Below the pieces are notes generated by a model. It had not been told where the DNA came from, did no database searches, and saw only the letters and a program-made list of their open reading frames with translations. A program made the translations under genes and the position numbers. From an uncultured Streptococcus sp. (GTDB taxonomy: Bacteria > Bacillota > Bacilli > Lactobacillales > Streptococcaceae), in assembly GCA_934229725.1 (NCBI GenBank), contig CAKQDX010000011.1:1-64000 (forward strand): 64,000 nucleotides of DNA, given 5' to 3'. Of this stretch, positions 37,969 through 46,931 are shown piece by piece; positions within the stretch are counted from its first letter, which is position 1, and each line of letters begins with the position of its first letter.

Positions 37969-39339
37969 CTATTTTCCTAGACAGAATTGACTAAAGAGTT
38001 GCGTAATGAGTTCATCTGGAGCAGCATCACCAGTAATTTCACCAAGAATTTCCCAAGTACGTGTCATATCAACCTGTAGTAGGTCAACCGGCATGCCTAA
38101 TTCAAGACCTTGATTAACGGCTTCAAGGCTCTCAAGAGCTTGTTCAATAAGAGAAATGTGACGGGTATTTGAAAGATAGGTGGCATCTTTTTCAACCAAA
38201 CCAGCATTATCAAAGAAGAGTTGATTGATGCGTTCTTCAATCTTATCAATGTTTTCATTTTTCAAGACTGAAATTGGGATGACATCTTCGGGAAGCTCTT
38301 CAAGTTGGATAGCTTGGGGAAGGTCAGTCTTATTTAGGAGAATGATGCGATTGCTATTTTGGCTGATATCAAGGAGGGTACGGTCTTGCTCAGTTAATGG
38401 CTCGGAGCTATTAAGGACAAGAAGAACCAAATCAGCTTCTTCTAGGGCCTTTTTAGAACGTTCTACACCTATTTTTTCGACAACATCCTCAGTATCTCGA
38501 ATACCAGCCGTATCAATTAACTTAAGTGGAACACCCTTGATATTAACGTATTCTTCAATAACATCACGTGTGGTCCCTTCAATGTCTGTCACGATAGCTT
38601 TTTCCTCACGTAGGAGGTTGTTGAGAAGACTTGATTTTCCGACATTTGGACGACCAATAATTGCCGTCGAAAGACCTTCTCGTAGGATTTTTCCTCGTTT
38701 GGCAGTGGCAAGAAGATTTTCTAAAAGTGCTTGGAACTCTTGCGTTTTTTCACGGACAAGATTTGTGGTAACCTCTTCGACATCATCATACTCAGGATAA
38801 TCAATATTAACTTCCACCTGAGCTAAAGTATTAAGGATTTCTTGGCGAGTGTTGTTAATGAGATTCTTGAGTGACCCATCAAGTTGAGAGACGGCAACGG
38901 CCATAGCCCTATCAGTCTTAGCACGAATCAAATCCATGACAGCTTCAGCCTGAGTCAAGTCCACACGACCATTCAAAAAGGCACGTTTGGTAAATTCTCC
39001 AGGTTCAGCCATACGAGCTCCAGAACGGATAAGGAGTTGCAGAATTTCATTAGTTACCGCAACTCCGCCGTGTGTGTTGATTTCTACCACATCCTCACGG
39101 GTAAAGGTTTTGGGAGCACGCATGACACTGACCATGACTTCATCAATGATGTCATCATTTTCCACGATATGACCATAGTTGATGGTATGAGAATCAACGG
39201 TTTCAAGATTTTTCCCTTTGAAAACCTTATTAGCAATGGCAATAGCATCTGTTCCTGATAAGCGAACAATACCGATAGCCCCCTCGCCTAAAGGGGTTGA
39301 AATAGCTGTAATAGTATCAAATTCTTTGGTAATTGACAT
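37969..39339 (-). CDS. mnmE: tRNA modification GTPase MnmE (TrmE)
   Basis: The 456-residue GTPase, with MnmG, modifies the wobble uridine of several tRNAs. The N-terminal folate-binding domain starts [22 protein letters not shown]. The G domain (about 220-375) has [25 protein letters not shown] and NKTD. The C-terminus is CLGK, the family's catalytic cysteine motif (usually C-[IL]-GK). MnmG is not in the window. The gene is alone. Confidence 0.95.
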   Translation of the reverse strand: MSITKEFDTITAISTPLGEGAIGIVRLSGTDAIAIANKVFKGKNLETVDSHTINYGHIVENDDIIDEVMVSVMRAPKTFTREDVVEINTHGGVAVTNEILQLLIRSGARMAEPGEFTKRAFLNGRVDLTQAEAVMDLIRAKTDRAMAVAVSQLDGSLKNLINNTRQEILNTLAQVEVNIDYPEYDDVEEVTTNLVREKTQEFQALLENLLATAKRGKILREGLSTAIIGRPNVGKSSLLNNLLREEKAIVTDIEGTTRDVIEEYVNIKGVPLKLIDTAGIRDTEDVVEKIGVERSKKALEEADLVLLVLNSSEPLTEQDRTLLDISQNSNRIILLNKTDLPQAIQLEELPEDVIPISVLKNENIDKIEERINQLFFDNAGLVEKDATYLSNTRHISLIEQALESLEAVNQGLELGMPVDLLQVDMTRTWEILGEITGDAAPDELITQLFSQFCLGK

Positions 39340-39442
39340 GTTTTATCCTTTGAATATTTCTTTATTTGTGTTAAAACGAATTTATTTCATTGTAACGCAA
39401 ATAAGCAGTAGTCGCAAGAATTGGCGCTGATAAAGACAAGAA

Positions 39443-39461
39443 AAAAGAGCCTGAGCTCTTT
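39443..39461 (-). terminator. Terminator of the glycine symporter gene
   Basis: AAAAGAGC and GCTCTTTT with a CTGA or TCAG loop, followed on the minus strand by T6; it lies just past the symporter stop. Confidence 0.8.
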
Positions 39462-39464
39462 TCA

Positions 39465-40808
39465 TTATTTATGACGTTCAAAATATGATTTGGTCTCTTT
39501 GATAATGATTGGTGAGAGGACCAGAAGGGCAATCAAGTTAGGTAATGCCATCAAGCCGTTTACGATATCCGCAATTTTCCAAACAACATCAAGGGTTAGG
39601 TAGCCACCAAGAGCAACCATGATTACAAAGACTAGACGATAGAATGAGAGGAATTTGGTAGATTTAAAGATAAATTCGAAACAACGTTCCCCATAGTATG
39701 ACCAACCTAGAACTGTCGTAAAGGCAAACAAGACTAAAGAAAGTGTTAGGGCAATTTCTCCAAAAGTTCCAAAAACTGAAGAGAAGGCTGCTTGTGTCAT
39801 TGGTGCCCCTTCTAAGCTGCCAGACCATTGTCCAGTTACGAGAATAGCAAGTCCGGTAAGGGTACAAATGATGATAGTATCAATGAAGGTACCTGTCATA
39901 GAAATCAAACCTTGTTCAACAGGTTCTTCAGTCTTGGCAGCAGCAGCGGCAATAGGGGCAGAACCAAGACCTGATTCATTAGAAAACACCCCACGCGCAA
40001 TACCAAGTCGCATTGCGACCATGACAGTTGCGCCAGCAAAACCTCCGACAGCAGCTTTACCAGTAAAGGCTGATTGGAAAACCATTTCAAGCACAGGAAA
40101 CAGCTGATTAAAATTAGCAAAAATAACAATAAGTGCGGCAATGATATAAAGACCAGCCATAAATGGTACAACTTTTTCAGATACTTTTGAAATAGATTGA
40201 ATACCACCGAAAATGATAGCAGCAGTGATAAGGGCTAAGATCACACTGACAATTTTTGGTGACCAATCAAAGCTGTTTTGAAGAGATGCTGTGATTGAGT
40301 TAACCTGTGAGAAGGTACCAATACCCAACCATGCAACAAGCACACCGGCAAAGGCAAAGAAGTAGGCCAAAGGCTTAGCGATTGTTTGCCATTTCCCTTT
40401 AAAGCCATTGGTAATATAGTACATTGGACCTCCAGAGACATTCCCCTGATCGTCAAGTGTACGGAATTTGATAGCCAAAAGTCCTTCGGCATATTTAGTT
40501 GCCATACCGAAGAAGGCAGCAATCCACATCCAGAAAAGGGCACCTGGTCCACCAGTCTTAATGGCTGTGGCAACCCCAACAATATTACCGGTACCGACAG
40601 TTGCGGCAAGAGCTGTCGCAAGGGCTGCAAAACTAGAAATATCACCTTCCCCTTTATCTTCAGCAAAGATAAGTTTAAAGGCTTTAGGCAGACGAATGAT
40701 TTGCAAAAGTCCAAGACGGATTGTAAGGTAGATACCAGTTCCTACAAGAAGGACAAGGAGGGGAGGTCCCCATACAAAGTCATCAATGGAAGTGAAAAAG
40801 TCTAACAT
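39465..40808 (-). CDS. Sodium:alanine/glycine symporter (AGCS family)
   Basis: The 447-residue transporter has about eleven helices. The family signature lies in ALATALAATVGTGNIVGVATAI (about 63-84), followed by GGPGALFWMWIAAFFGMATKYAEG. Members import alanine or glycine with Na+. The glycine riboswitch just upstream shows that the physiological substrate is most likely glycine. It is monocistronic. Confidence 0.9.
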   Translation of the reverse strand: MLDFFTSIDDFVWGPPLLVLLVGTGIYLTIRLGLLQIIRLPKAFKLIFAEDKGEGDISSFAALATALAATVGTGNIVGVATAIKTGGPGALFWMWIAAFFGMATKYAEGLLAIKFRTLDDQGNVSGGPMYYITNGFKGKWQTIAKPLAYFFAFAGVLVAWLGIGTFSQVNSITASLQNSFDWSPKIVSVILALITAAIIFGGIQSISKVSEKVVPFMAGLYIIAALIVIFANFNQLFPVLEMVFQSAFTGKAAVGGFAGATVMVAMRLGIARGVFSNESGLGSAPIAAAAAKTEEPVEQGLISMTGTFIDTIIICTLTGLAILVTGQWSGSLEGAPMTQAAFSSVFGTFGEIALTLSLVLFAFTTVLGWSYYGERCFEFIFKSTKFLSFYRLVFVIMVALGGYLTLDVVWKIADIVNGLMALPNLIALLVLSPIIIKETKSYFERHK

Positions 40809-40837
40809 AAGTTTAGAATCTCCTTAAACCGAGACGC

Positions 40838-41010
40838 CAAAAAAGAGGTTTGGCTTAACCAGACCTCTGAAAATACAAAGCTATTCATACAAGTTAAAAA
40901 CTTGCAATGCTTTCTGTCCTTTTACCTGAGAGTTTCGGGTGTTATCCCTTGCCCCTTCGGTGTCTTGTAAACAGCAATAGCTGTTTCAAGCTCTCTCCAG
41001 AAGTCCGTCA
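40838..41010 (-). promoter_or_regulatory. Singlet glycine riboswitch with terminator
   Basis: The gene-free stretch 40809-41313 contains, on the minus strand, the glycine aptamer hallmarks GGACTTCTGGAGAGAGC, ACACCGAAGGGGCAAG and CAGGTAAAAGGACAGAA at about 40911-41007. Only one full aptamer is seen. A terminator follows at 40838-40868 (AGAGGTCTGG and CCAAACCTCT, T6), 30 bases before the symporter start. A similar singlet in S. pyogenes is reported to shut off its symporter when glycine is high. An ATCATCA/TGGTGAT hairpin precedes the aptamer. Confidence 0.9.
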
Positions 41011-41061
41011 ATCACCAGTCATCCTGATGATGTCATTCGGTTATTATTTTATTGTGACTCT

Positions 41062-41090
41062 ATCTTACCGAAAAAACCGAACACTGTCAA
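41062..41090 (-). promoter_or_regulatory. Promoter of the glycine riboswitch transcript
   Basis: On the minus strand, TTGACA (41085-41090) and TAAGAT (41062-41067) are 17 bases apart. Confidence 0.75.
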
Positions 41091-41313
41091 TACCTATTTT
41101 CTTAATTAACCTAAAAAATCCGAATATTACGCTTTCATTGTTACACAAGAACAAGTAAATCTCATATAGCTTATTTAATATCTCAAGGAACTGTTAAAAA
41201 CACACTGCGAGTAAAAGTATAGAGAAAATTCGATGACAATCATGATTACAGTCTGCATTTTCATCGGAAAAATGATAAAATAGTAGAGCTTATTTTTGAG
41301 AATGGAGAACATG

Positions 41314-43623
41314 ATGAACCCATTATTAAACGGTATGAATGATAAACAATCAGAAGCAGTTCAAACGACTGAAGGACCTCTTTTGATTATGGCAGGTGCA
41401 GGTTCCGGTAAGACACGAGTGCTTACCCACCGTATTGCCTACCTGATTGACGAAAAAATGGTCAATCCTTGGAATATTTTGGCCATCACCTTTACCAATA
41501 AGGCAGCTCGTGAGATGCGTGAGCGTGCTATGGCTTTAAATCCAGCAACTTCAGAAACTTTGATTGCGACCTTCCATAGTATGTGTGTGCGAATTCTTCG
41601 TCGTGAAGCGGACCATATTGGCTATAACCGAAACTTTACTATCGTGGATCCTGGAGAACAACGCACCTTGATGAAGCGTATTCTCAAGAATCTTAATCTC
41701 GATCCTAAGAAATGGAATGAGCGTGCTATTTTAGGAACGATTTCCAATGCTAAAAACGACCTTTTGGATGAAGTGGCTTATGAACATCAAGCTGGTGACA
41801 TGTACACGCAAATCGTAGCCAAATGTTACAAAGCCTATCAGGAAGAGCTTCGTCGTAGTGAGGCCATGGATTTCGACGATTTGATTATGATGACTTTGCG
41901 TCTCTTTGATAAAAATCCAGATGTCCTCGCCTATTATCAACAACGTTATCAGTACATTCACGTGGATGAGTACCAAGATACCAACCATGCTCAGTATCAG
42001 TTGGTAAAACTCTTAGCATCCCGCTTTAAGAATATCTGTGTCGTGGGTGATGCCGACCAGTCAATCTACGGTTGGCGTGGGGCTGACATGCAGAATATTC
42101 TTGACTTCGAGAAAGATTATCCTGAAGCCAAGGTAGTTCTTTTGGAAGAAAACTACCGTTCAACCAAGAAGATTCTCCAAGCGGCCAACGAAGTCATTAA
42201 GAACAATCGTAATCGCCGTCCTAAGAAACTTTGGACTCAAAATGATGACGGTGAACAAATCGTTTATTACCGTGCTAATGACGAGCGTGATGAAGCTGTT
42301 TTCGTAGCTTCTACGATTAATAATATCGTTCGTGAAGAAGGTAAGAATTTTAAAGACTTTGCAGTCCTCTACCGTACCAATGCTCAATCTCGTACTATTG
42401 AAGAAGCCTTGCTCAAGTCTAATATTCCTTATACCATGGTTGGAGGTACCAAGTTCTATAGCCGTAAAGAAATTCGTGACGTCATTTCTTACTTGAACTT
42501 GATTGCCAATCCTGCGGATAATATTAGCTTTGAACGTGTCGTGAATGAACCGAAACGTGGAGTTGGACCTGGTACCCTTGAAAAGATTCGTACCTTTGCC
42601 TACGAGCAAGACATGAGTCTCCTAGATGCTTCCGCTAATATTATGTTGTCACCAATTAAAGGGAAAGCAGCTCAAGGCGTCTATGACTTTGCTAACGTTA
42701 TTCTGAATCTACGCAACAAACTAAATGACTTAAGTATTACTGAAGTTGTTGAAGCTGTCTTAGACCAATCTGGTTATCTGGACGCTCTGTCTATGCAACA
42801 AACACTTGAAAGTCAGGCACGTATTGAAAATATCGAAGAGTTCATGTCTGTAACCAAGAATTTCGACGAAACCAATACAGATGGTACGGAAGACGAGACA
42901 GGCATTGACCGTTTAGGCCGTTTCTTGAACGATTTGGCTTTGATTGCTGACACGGACGATGGTGATATCGAAGCAGCAGAAGTGACCTTAATGACTCTTC
43001 ACGCTGCCAAAGGACTTGAATTTCCAGTTGTCTTTCTGATTGGTATGGAAGAAGGCGTCTTTCCCTTGTCACGTGCTTCAGAAGAGCCGGATGAGCTTGA
43101 AGAAGAACGCCGCTTGGCTTACGTAGGAATTACCCGTGCTGAAGAGATTCTTTTCCTAACCAATGCCAATACTCGTACGCTTTTTGGTAAGACTAATTAC
43201 AACCGTCCAAGTCGTTTCTTGCGAGAAATCTCGGATGATTTATTGCAATATCAAGGTCTGGCACGTCCTGCCAATTCATCTTTTGGTGTTCGTTTTACAA
43301 AGGATGAACCGACACAATTTGGTCAAGGGATGAGCTTACAAGAAGCGCTTCAGTCAAGAAAAGCCAAGGCACAACCTCAAAGACGTTCTAGCGCTCAGCC
43401 ATTTTCAAAAGCTACCGGAGGGCTACCATTCGGAAAAACGTCAGACTCTGGCAACTCAACTACTGATTGGGAAATCGGAGATATTGCTCACCATAAGAAG
43501 TGGGGAGATGGTACCGTCCTAGAAGTGACTGGTAGTGGTAAGACCCAAGAACTTAAAATTAAATTCCCAGAGGTGGGACTTAAAAAAGTTCTCGCAAGTG
43601 TTGCACCCATTGAAAAGAAATAA
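41314..43623 (+). CDS. pcrA: ATP-dependent DNA helicase PcrA
   Basis: The 769-residue UvrD/Rep-family 3'-5' helicase acts in DNA repair and in clearing recombination and replication blocks. Motif I is AGAGSGKT near 32-39, motif II VDEYQDTN near 222, motif III GDADQSIYGWRGAD near 244, and motif VI VGITRAEE near 608. A C-terminal Tudor-like RNA polymerase-binding end (WEIGDIAHHKKWGDGTV) is visible. The second of two adjacent ATGs (41314) is preferred because GGAG then lies six bases upstream. Confidence 0.95.
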   Translation: MNPLLNGMNDKQSEAVQTTEGPLLIMAGAGSGKTRVLTHRIAYLIDEKMVNPWNILAITFTNKAAREMRERAMALNPATSETLIATFHSMCVRILRREADHIGYNRNFTIVDPGEQRTLMKRILKNLNLDPKKWNERAILGTISNAKNDLLDEVAYEHQAGDMYTQIVAKCYKAYQEELRRSEAMDFDDLIMMTLRLFDKNPDVLAYYQQRYQYIHVDEYQDTNHAQYQLVKLLASRFKNICVVGDADQSIYGWRGADMQNILDFEKDYPEAKVVLLEENYRSTKKILQAANEVIKNNRNRRPKKLWTQNDDGEQIVYYRANDERDEAVFVASTINNIVREEGKNFKDFAVLYRTNAQSRTIEEALLKSNIPYTMVGGTKFYSRKEIRDVISYLNLIANPADNISFERVVNEPKRGVGPGTLEKIRTFAYEQDMSLLDASANIMLSPIKGKAAQGVYDFANVILNLRNKLNDLSITEVVEAVLDQSGYLDALSMQQTLESQARIENIEEFMSVTKNFDETNTDGTEDETGIDRLGRFLNDLALIADTDDGDIEAAEVTLMTLHAAKGLEFPVVFLIGMEEGVFPLSRASEEPDELEEERRLAYVGITRAEEILFLTNANTRTLFGKTNYNRPSRFLREISDDLLQYQGLARPANSSFGVRFTKDEPTQFGQGMSLQEALQSRKAKAQPQRRSSAQPFSKATGGLPFGKTSDSGNSTTDWEIGDIAHHKKWGDGTVLEVTGSGKTQELKIKFPEVGLKKVLASVAPIEKK

Positions 43624-43645
43624 AAGGACCGAAAGGTTCTTTTTA
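43623..43645 (+). terminator. Terminator after pcrA
   Basis: AAAGGACC and GGTTCTTT with a GAAA tetraloop and T5, directly at the stop codon. Confidence 0.8.
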
Positions 43646-43741
43646 TAAACCCTATCTATCACACCGATAAGAAATTTCTATTAGACAGCTTGACTTGGTA
43701 GGTGTAGAATGAAGGCAACTTTTGTTTTGGAGGAAACACAT

Positions 43742-45022
43742 ATGACACGAGAATTTTCATTTGAAACCCTACAATTGCATGCTGGACAAGCCCCTGATAA
43801 GGAAGCTAAATCACGTGCGGTTCCTATTTACCAAACAACTTCATACGTTTTTGACAATGCTCAAGAAGGTGAAGACCTCTTTGCCCTTAGAAAACCTGGT
43901 AATATTTACACTCGTATTACCAACCCTACTGTAGCAGTCCTTGAAGACCGTATTGCAGCCCTCGAAGGTGGTGTTGGTGGCTTGGCAACTGCTTCAGGTA
44001 TGGCTGCAATCACCTATGTGGTCCTTGGTTTGGCACATGCTGGCGATCATGTCGTTGCTGCGACAACACTCTATGGTGGAACGTTTAACCTCTTGAAAGA
44101 AACACTCCCACGTTATGGTGTCACAACAACTTTTGTTGATGTCAACAATCCTGAAGAAGTAGAAGCTGCAATCAAAGATAATACAAAACTTGTCTTGATT
44201 GAGTCTTTGGGTAACCCACTTATCAACATTCCAGATTTTGAAAAGATTGCTGACATTGCTCACAGTCATAAGATTCCATTGGTTGCTGATAATACATTCG
44301 GTACACCTTATCTCATTAACGTTATCTCTCACGGAGTAGATATCGTGGTTCACTCTGCAACTAAATTTATCGGTGGACACGGGACAACTATCGGAGGACT
44401 TATTGTCGATTCTGGTAAATTCAACTGGGAAGCTTCAGGTAAATTCCCACAATTGGTGGATGAAGACCCTTCTTACCACAATATCAGTTATACACGTGAT
44501 GTCGGTGCAGCAGCGTTTATTACTGCCCTCCGTACACAACTTTTGCGTGATACAGGTGCAGCCTTGGCACCTTTCAATGCCTTCTTGCTCTTGCAAGGCC
44601 TTGAAACCCTCTCACTTCGTGTAGAACGCCACGTCGAAAATACGAAAAAAATCGTAGATTTCTTGGAAAACCATCCAAAAGTTGAGAAAGTAAACTATCC
44701 TGGATTGTCATCAAGTCCTTACTATGACTTGGCACAAAAATACTTCCCTAAAGGACCAGGTTCTATTTTCACTTTCCATGTTAAGGGCGGACAAGATGAA
44801 GCTCGTACAGTCATTGATAACCTTGAAATCTTCTCAGACCTTGCTAACGTTGCCGATGCAAAATCACTAGTGGTTCACCCTGCAACAACAACCCATCAAC
44901 AATTGTCAGAAGAAGATTTGCTTGCTTGTGGTGTCACTCCAAATCAAATTCGAATCTCTGTCGGTTTGGAAAATGCAGATGATTTGATTGAAGATTTGAA
45001 ACTTGCCTTGGAAAAAATCTAA
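43742..45022 (+). CDS. metY: O-acetylhomoserine sulfhydrylase (MetY/CysD type)
   Basis: The 426-residue PLP enzyme of the Cys/Met metabolism family makes homocysteine from O-acetylhomoserine and sulfide. The PLP lysine lies in HSATKFIGGHG near 206-216; ADNTFGTPY and the N-terminal FETLQLHAGQ are typical. The length (about 426) favours MetY over the shorter MetB/MetC enzymes (about 380). The ATG at 43742 follows GGAGG at normal distance; an upstream in-frame ATG lacks one. It is monocistronic. The regulator is not apparent. Confidence 0.9.
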   Translation: MTREFSFETLQLHAGQAPDKEAKSRAVPIYQTTSYVFDNAQEGEDLFALRKPGNIYTRITNPTVAVLEDRIAALEGGVGGLATASGMAAITYVVLGLAHAGDHVVAATTLYGGTFNLLKETLPRYGVTTTFVDVNNPEEVEAAIKDNTKLVLIESLGNPLINIPDFEKIADIAHSHKIPLVADNTFGTPYLINVISHGVDIVVHSATKFIGGHGTTIGGLIVDSGKFNWEASGKFPQLVDEDPSYHNISYTRDVGAAAFITALRTQLLRDTGAALAPFNAFLLLQGLETLSLRVERHVENTKKIVDFLENHPKVEKVNYPGLSSSPYYDLAQKYFPKGPGSIFTFHVKGGQDEARTVIDNLEIFSDLANVADAKSLVVHPATTTHQQLSEEDLLACGVTPNQIRISVGLENADDLIEDLKLALEKI

Positions 45023-45040
45023 AAGTATTATAATACGATT

Positions 45041-45068
45041 GGGCTCAGCGTCTAGCTTGGCCTTTTTC
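45041..45068 (+). terminator. Terminator after metY
   Basis: GGGCTCAGC and GCTTGGCCT pair with one internal mismatch and wobble ends, followed by T5. Confidence 0.5.
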
Positions 45069-45368
45069 TTTTACCTTTAAAAGAGTTATAACATCGTATT
45101 CTTAAAGAGATTTTAGCAACAAACATCTCAACATTTTTTAAATCAGTCTGTCAATAAATAGCAGTATTTTAATACAATGTTGCTTTGATAAAGCTGGGCC
45201 TAAAAGCTCCTCAAAAAAAGTTAAAAACATGCTTATTATGAAAGCAAGTTAGCAGATAGTTAGACCTTCTGTGATTATGAAATGCTCTTTGTTAAAAATT
45301 TATAAACAAATGGTTAGTCATGTTCTAGCATTTAAAGTACAATAAAGAAAAAGTATTGGAGGAATATT
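45064..45368 (+). other. Intergenic stretch metY-tpx, mostly featureless
   Basis: About 300 AT-rich bases. Apart from a possible tpx promoter near its right end (TAGTCA, 17 bases, TACAAT at about 45337-45345) and a loose TTTGTT...AACAAA inverted pair at about 45296-45318, I see no gene or RNA element here. Confidence 0.4.
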
Positions 45369-45863
45369 ATGCCAACATTTATCGGAAAACCTGTCACAGT
45401 AGACGAAGAAAAACAGCTTCAAGTAGGAGATATCTTGCGTGATTTTACATTGACAGCAACAGATTTAAATCAAAAATCACTATCAGATTTTGATGGAAAA
45501 AACAAAGTTATCTCTATTGTTCCATCTATTGACACAGGTATCTGCTCAACGCAAACACGTACTTTTAACAAAGAGTTATCAGAACTAGATGATACTGTGG
45601 TAATTACTATCTCTGTAGACCTACCATTTGCGCAAGCTCGTTGGTGCGGTGCTGAAGGGCTTGAAAATGCTATTATGCTTTCTGACTACTACGATAATAG
45701 CTTCGGAAAAGAATATGGTGTTCTTATTGAAGAATGGCACTTGTTAGCACGTGCTGTTTTAGTAGCTGATGCTGATAACAAAATTACTTACGTGGAATAT
45801 CTGGAAAATATTAATACAGATCCAAACTATGAAGCAGCAGTAGCAGCTGTTAAGAGCTTGTAA
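45369..45863 (+). CDS. tpx: Thiol peroxidase
   Basis: The 164-residue atypical 2-Cys peroxiredoxin reduces peroxides with thioredoxin. The peroxidatic Cys is in [12 protein letters not shown] near 58 and the resolving Cys in ARWCGAEGL near 92, with the usual spacing. TTGGAGG precedes the ATG. Such an enzyme protects against H2O2, which this organism probably makes itself through SpxB. It is monocistronic. Confidence 0.95.
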   Translation: MPTFIGKPVTVDEEKQLQVGDILRDFTLTATDLNQKSLSDFDGKNKVISIVPSIDTGICSTQTRTFNKELSELDDTVVITISVDLPFAQARWCGAEGLENAIMLSDYYDNSFGKEYGVLIEEWHLLARAVLVADADNKITYVEYLENINTDPNYEAAVAAVKSL

Positions 45864-45865
45864 TT

Positions 45866-45890
45866 AAGAGACCTAGTCTCTTTTTATTTT
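45866..45890 (+). terminator. Terminator after tpx
   Basis: AAGAGAC and GTCTCTT with a CTA loop and T-rich tail. Confidence 0.8.
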
Positions 45891-45929
45891 ACATTTATTG
45901 CAGTTTTTACTTGCAAAAGTATTAGCTTC

Positions 45930-45949
45930 TTGCTATTATTGTATAGCAA
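45930..45949. promoter_or_regulatory. Perfect inverted repeat before the orphan HsdS gene
   Basis: TTGCTAT and ATAGCAA surround TATTGT, 40 bases before the start codon. It may be an operator over the promoter of the next gene. Confidence 0.4.
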
Positions 45950-45988
45950 TACTCATTAAGGATACTTAAATATAAGAAAGGAGATTCA

Positions 45989-46609
45989 ATGACTGAAAAA
46001 GAAAGACCTCAATTGATTGTCAATTATGAAGCTAATACTGATAAGCTTATTCGTTTAGGTGATGTTGTGGATCAGTTCAAAGGCAAAGCTGTCCCTGCTA
46101 AAGCAGAACCAGGCGAATTTGCTGTTATTAATTTATCCGATATGACACCAAGCGGTATTTCATATAAAGATCTTAAAACTTTTTCTGAAGAACGTCGTAA
46201 GCTCTTACGGTTTTTGCTAGAGGATGGTGATGTCCTCATCGCTTCAAAAGGGACAGTGCAAAAAGTAGCTGTTTTTGAGGATCAAGGTAAGCGTGAAATG
46301 GTTGCCTCGTCAAATATTACAGTTCTTCGTCCTAAAGAAAAACTTCGTGGGTTCTACATCAAATTTTTCCTTGAGACTGAGATTGGACGTGCTTATTTAG
46401 ATTATGCTGATAAGGGCAAGGCCGTTCTTAATTTATCGACAGCTGACCTCTTGGATATCAAAATTCCTGAGATACCAATTGTTAAGCAAGATTATCAGAT
46501 TGCCGCATATTTACGTGGCCGTGCTGATTTCTATCGTAAGATGGTTCGTGCTGAGCAAGAGTGGGCAAATATTCAACATAATGTTACGGAAGCTCTATTT
46601 GGAAACTAA
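45989..46609 (+). CDS. Orphan half-HsdS (single target-recognition domain) protein
   Basis: The 206-residue protein matches one target-recognition domain plus one conserved helix of a type I restriction specificity subunit: LIRLGDVVDQFKGKAV, FAVINLSDM, LEDGDVLIASKGT, SSNITVLRP and LNLSTADLLDIKIPEIPIVKQDYQIAAYL. Normal HsdS has two such halves (about 400 residues). No hsdM or hsdR gene is near. It may work as a dimer with a remote methylase or may have another DNA-binding role. AAAGGAG precedes the ATG, and the frame is intact. Confidence 0.75.
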   Translation: MTEKERPQLIVNYEANTDKLIRLGDVVDQFKGKAVPAKAEPGEFAVINLSDMTPSGISYKDLKTFSEERRKLLRFLLEDGDVLIASKGTVQKVAVFEDQGKREMVASSNITVLRPKEKLRGFYIKFFLETEIGRAYLDYADKGKAVLNLSTADLLDIKIPEIPIVKQDYQIAAYLRGRADFYRKMVRAEQEWANIQHNVTEALFGN

Positions 46610-46611
46610 TT

Positions 46612-46645
46612 AAAGGCTACAGACTCAGGTTTGTTGGCCTTTTTT
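46612..46645 (+). terminator. Terminator after the orphan HsdS gene
   Basis: AAAGGC and GCCTTT with an interrupted stem and T6. Confidence 0.6.
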
Positions 46646-46696
46646 CATTATTCTCGTGTATAATGGTAGTAGTAAATATGTTATTAGGAGGTCACT

Positions 46697-46930
46697 ATGA
46701 CAACCAACACTATAGATTTATCTCAACCCGTCGCAACCATCATTAAAGAGCATCCCGAGGTTAAGGAGTTACTGATTGATCTTGGTTTTAAGCCCTTGTC
46801 CAACCCAGCGATGCTAAATATTGTCGGTAAGGTAACCAGTCTAAAAGCTGGCTCCAAGTTAGCTAACATTCCCTTGGACAAAATCAAGCAAACCTTACTA
46901 TTCAATGGTTATGATGTCATTGGAGACTAA
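46697..46930 (+). CDS. DUF1858 domain protein
   Basis: The 77-residue protein is a single DUF1858 domain (IDLSQPVATIIKEHPEVKELLIDLGF, then NPAMLNIVGKVTSLKAGSKLANI). Such domains occur next to hybrid-cluster and di-iron RIC/ScdA-type proteins, and here it is immediately followed by a DUF438/hemerythrin protein, so it probably works with it. AGGAGG stands before the ATG. Confidence 0.8.
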   Translation: MTTNTIDLSQPVATIIKEHPEVKELLIDLGFKPLSNPAMLNIVGKVTSLKAGSKLANIPLDKIKQTLLFNGYDVIGD

Positions 46931-46931
46931 T

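Noticed and set aside
38225..38800. 191-codon frame on the plus strand
   Set aside because: It lies wholly within mnmE on the other strand; it is a shadow of that conserved gene, with low-complexity Ser/Arg composition.
43645..43741. Riboswitch or T-box before metY
   Set aside because: The gap is under 100 bases, with no S-box or T-box core; only an AGAAATTTCT palindrome is seen, too common to call.
45989..46609. Complete type I restriction-modification locus
   Set aside because: Only one half-HsdS gene is present; neighbouring genes are tpx and DUF1858, with no methylase or translocase.
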